This document shows, one piece after another, positions 6,305 through 6,306 of a DNA stretch of 6,306 nt. Numbering within the stretch: position 1 is the stretch's first letter; every line of letters begins with the position of its first letter. The translations under genes were made by a program, and so were the position numbers. Source of the stretch: JAAKFL01 sp964629645 (GTDB lineage: Bacteria > Chlamydiota > Chlamydiia > Chlamydiales > SLFE01); the NCBI GenBank assembly GCA_964629645.1, contig CAZVSU010000108.1, positions 1 through 6,306 on the forward strand, read 5' to 3'. Under the pieces are notes generated by a model, which had not been told where the DNA came from, did no database searches, and saw nothing but the letters and a program-made list of their open reading frames with translations.

Positions 6305-6306
6305 TT

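Larger units (their letters stand above)
1..6306. repeat. Perfect inverted repeat spanning the whole window (two 3153-base arms, no spacer)
   Basis: The first ten bases are the reverse complement of the last ten, and the same relation holds at every gene boundary, in both 249-base intergenic regions and across the centre. The three proteins of the left arm are residue-for-residue identical to those of the right arm. The axis falls between 3153 (C) and 3154 (G), inside a short TTTTCGAAAA core. A natural inverted duplication this long would normally show a spacer, some divergence, or different flanking sequence. A spacer-free perfect palindrome of this size is also known to be unstable in bacteria, because of SbcCD cleavage and replication slippage. 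An assembly or library artefact is the likeliest explanation; the sequence alone cannot prove it. Confidence 0.98.

Noticed and set aside
1..6306. Hairpin telomere or linear-replicon end, or a palindromic amplicon
   Set aside because: A replicated hairpin telomere would also give a perfect palindrome. However, the axis is a typical terminator beside a housekeeping gene, there is no telomere resolvase or replication gene, and both outer ends stop at the same base within a gene. An artefact is simpler.
1..6306. Composite transposon or other mobile element with long inverted repeats
   Set aside because: There is no transposase, integrase, target-site duplication or central cargo. The arms meet directly at the axis.

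Overview
The window is one perfect inverted repeat. Base i is the complement of base 6307-i at every place I compared: both ends, all gene boundaries, both intergenic regions and the centre. The axis lies between 3153 and 3154. Only 3153 bases are therefore independent, and everything on the left recurs on the right in opposite orientation. No spacer separates the arms, I found no divergence between them, and both outer ends cut the same gene at the same base. The fold point is a GC-rich terminator-like hairpin just after a stop codon. This pattern fits an assembly turnaround or an amplification fold-back at a natural hairpin far better than a real genomic duplication. I annotate both arms, but the biology should be counted once.

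The organism looks like a member of the Bacteroidota. The DNA is AT-rich, the genes lack Shine-Dalgarno sequences and have A/T-rich leaders, two candidate promoters resemble the Bacteroidota form (TTG/TTTG, a 19-base gap, then TAnnTTTG), and the proteins resemble families common in that phylum. This is recognition from memory, not a database result.

Left arm, in order: (1) the 3' part of a CPBP-family intramembrane protease on the + strand, cut by the window edge; (2) an uncharacterised 243-residue, helix-rich soluble protein on the - strand, overlapping the protease gene tail-to-tail by 8 bases; (3) a 249-base divergent regulatory region with one candidate promoter per direction and two dyad symmetries; (4) a complete M24B proline peptidase (aminopeptidase P/prolidase-like) on the + strand; (5) half of the central hairpin. 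The right arm (3154-6306) is the exact mirror image.

The three genes do not form an obvious pathway. The peptidase is a cytoplasmic housekeeping enzyme that completes breakdown of proline-containing peptides. The CPBP protein is a membrane protease of unknown substrate, and the third protein has no assignable function. I see no mobile element, RNA gene, CRISPR array or defence system, and I do not think the window contains a new biological system. Its most important property is the palindrome.
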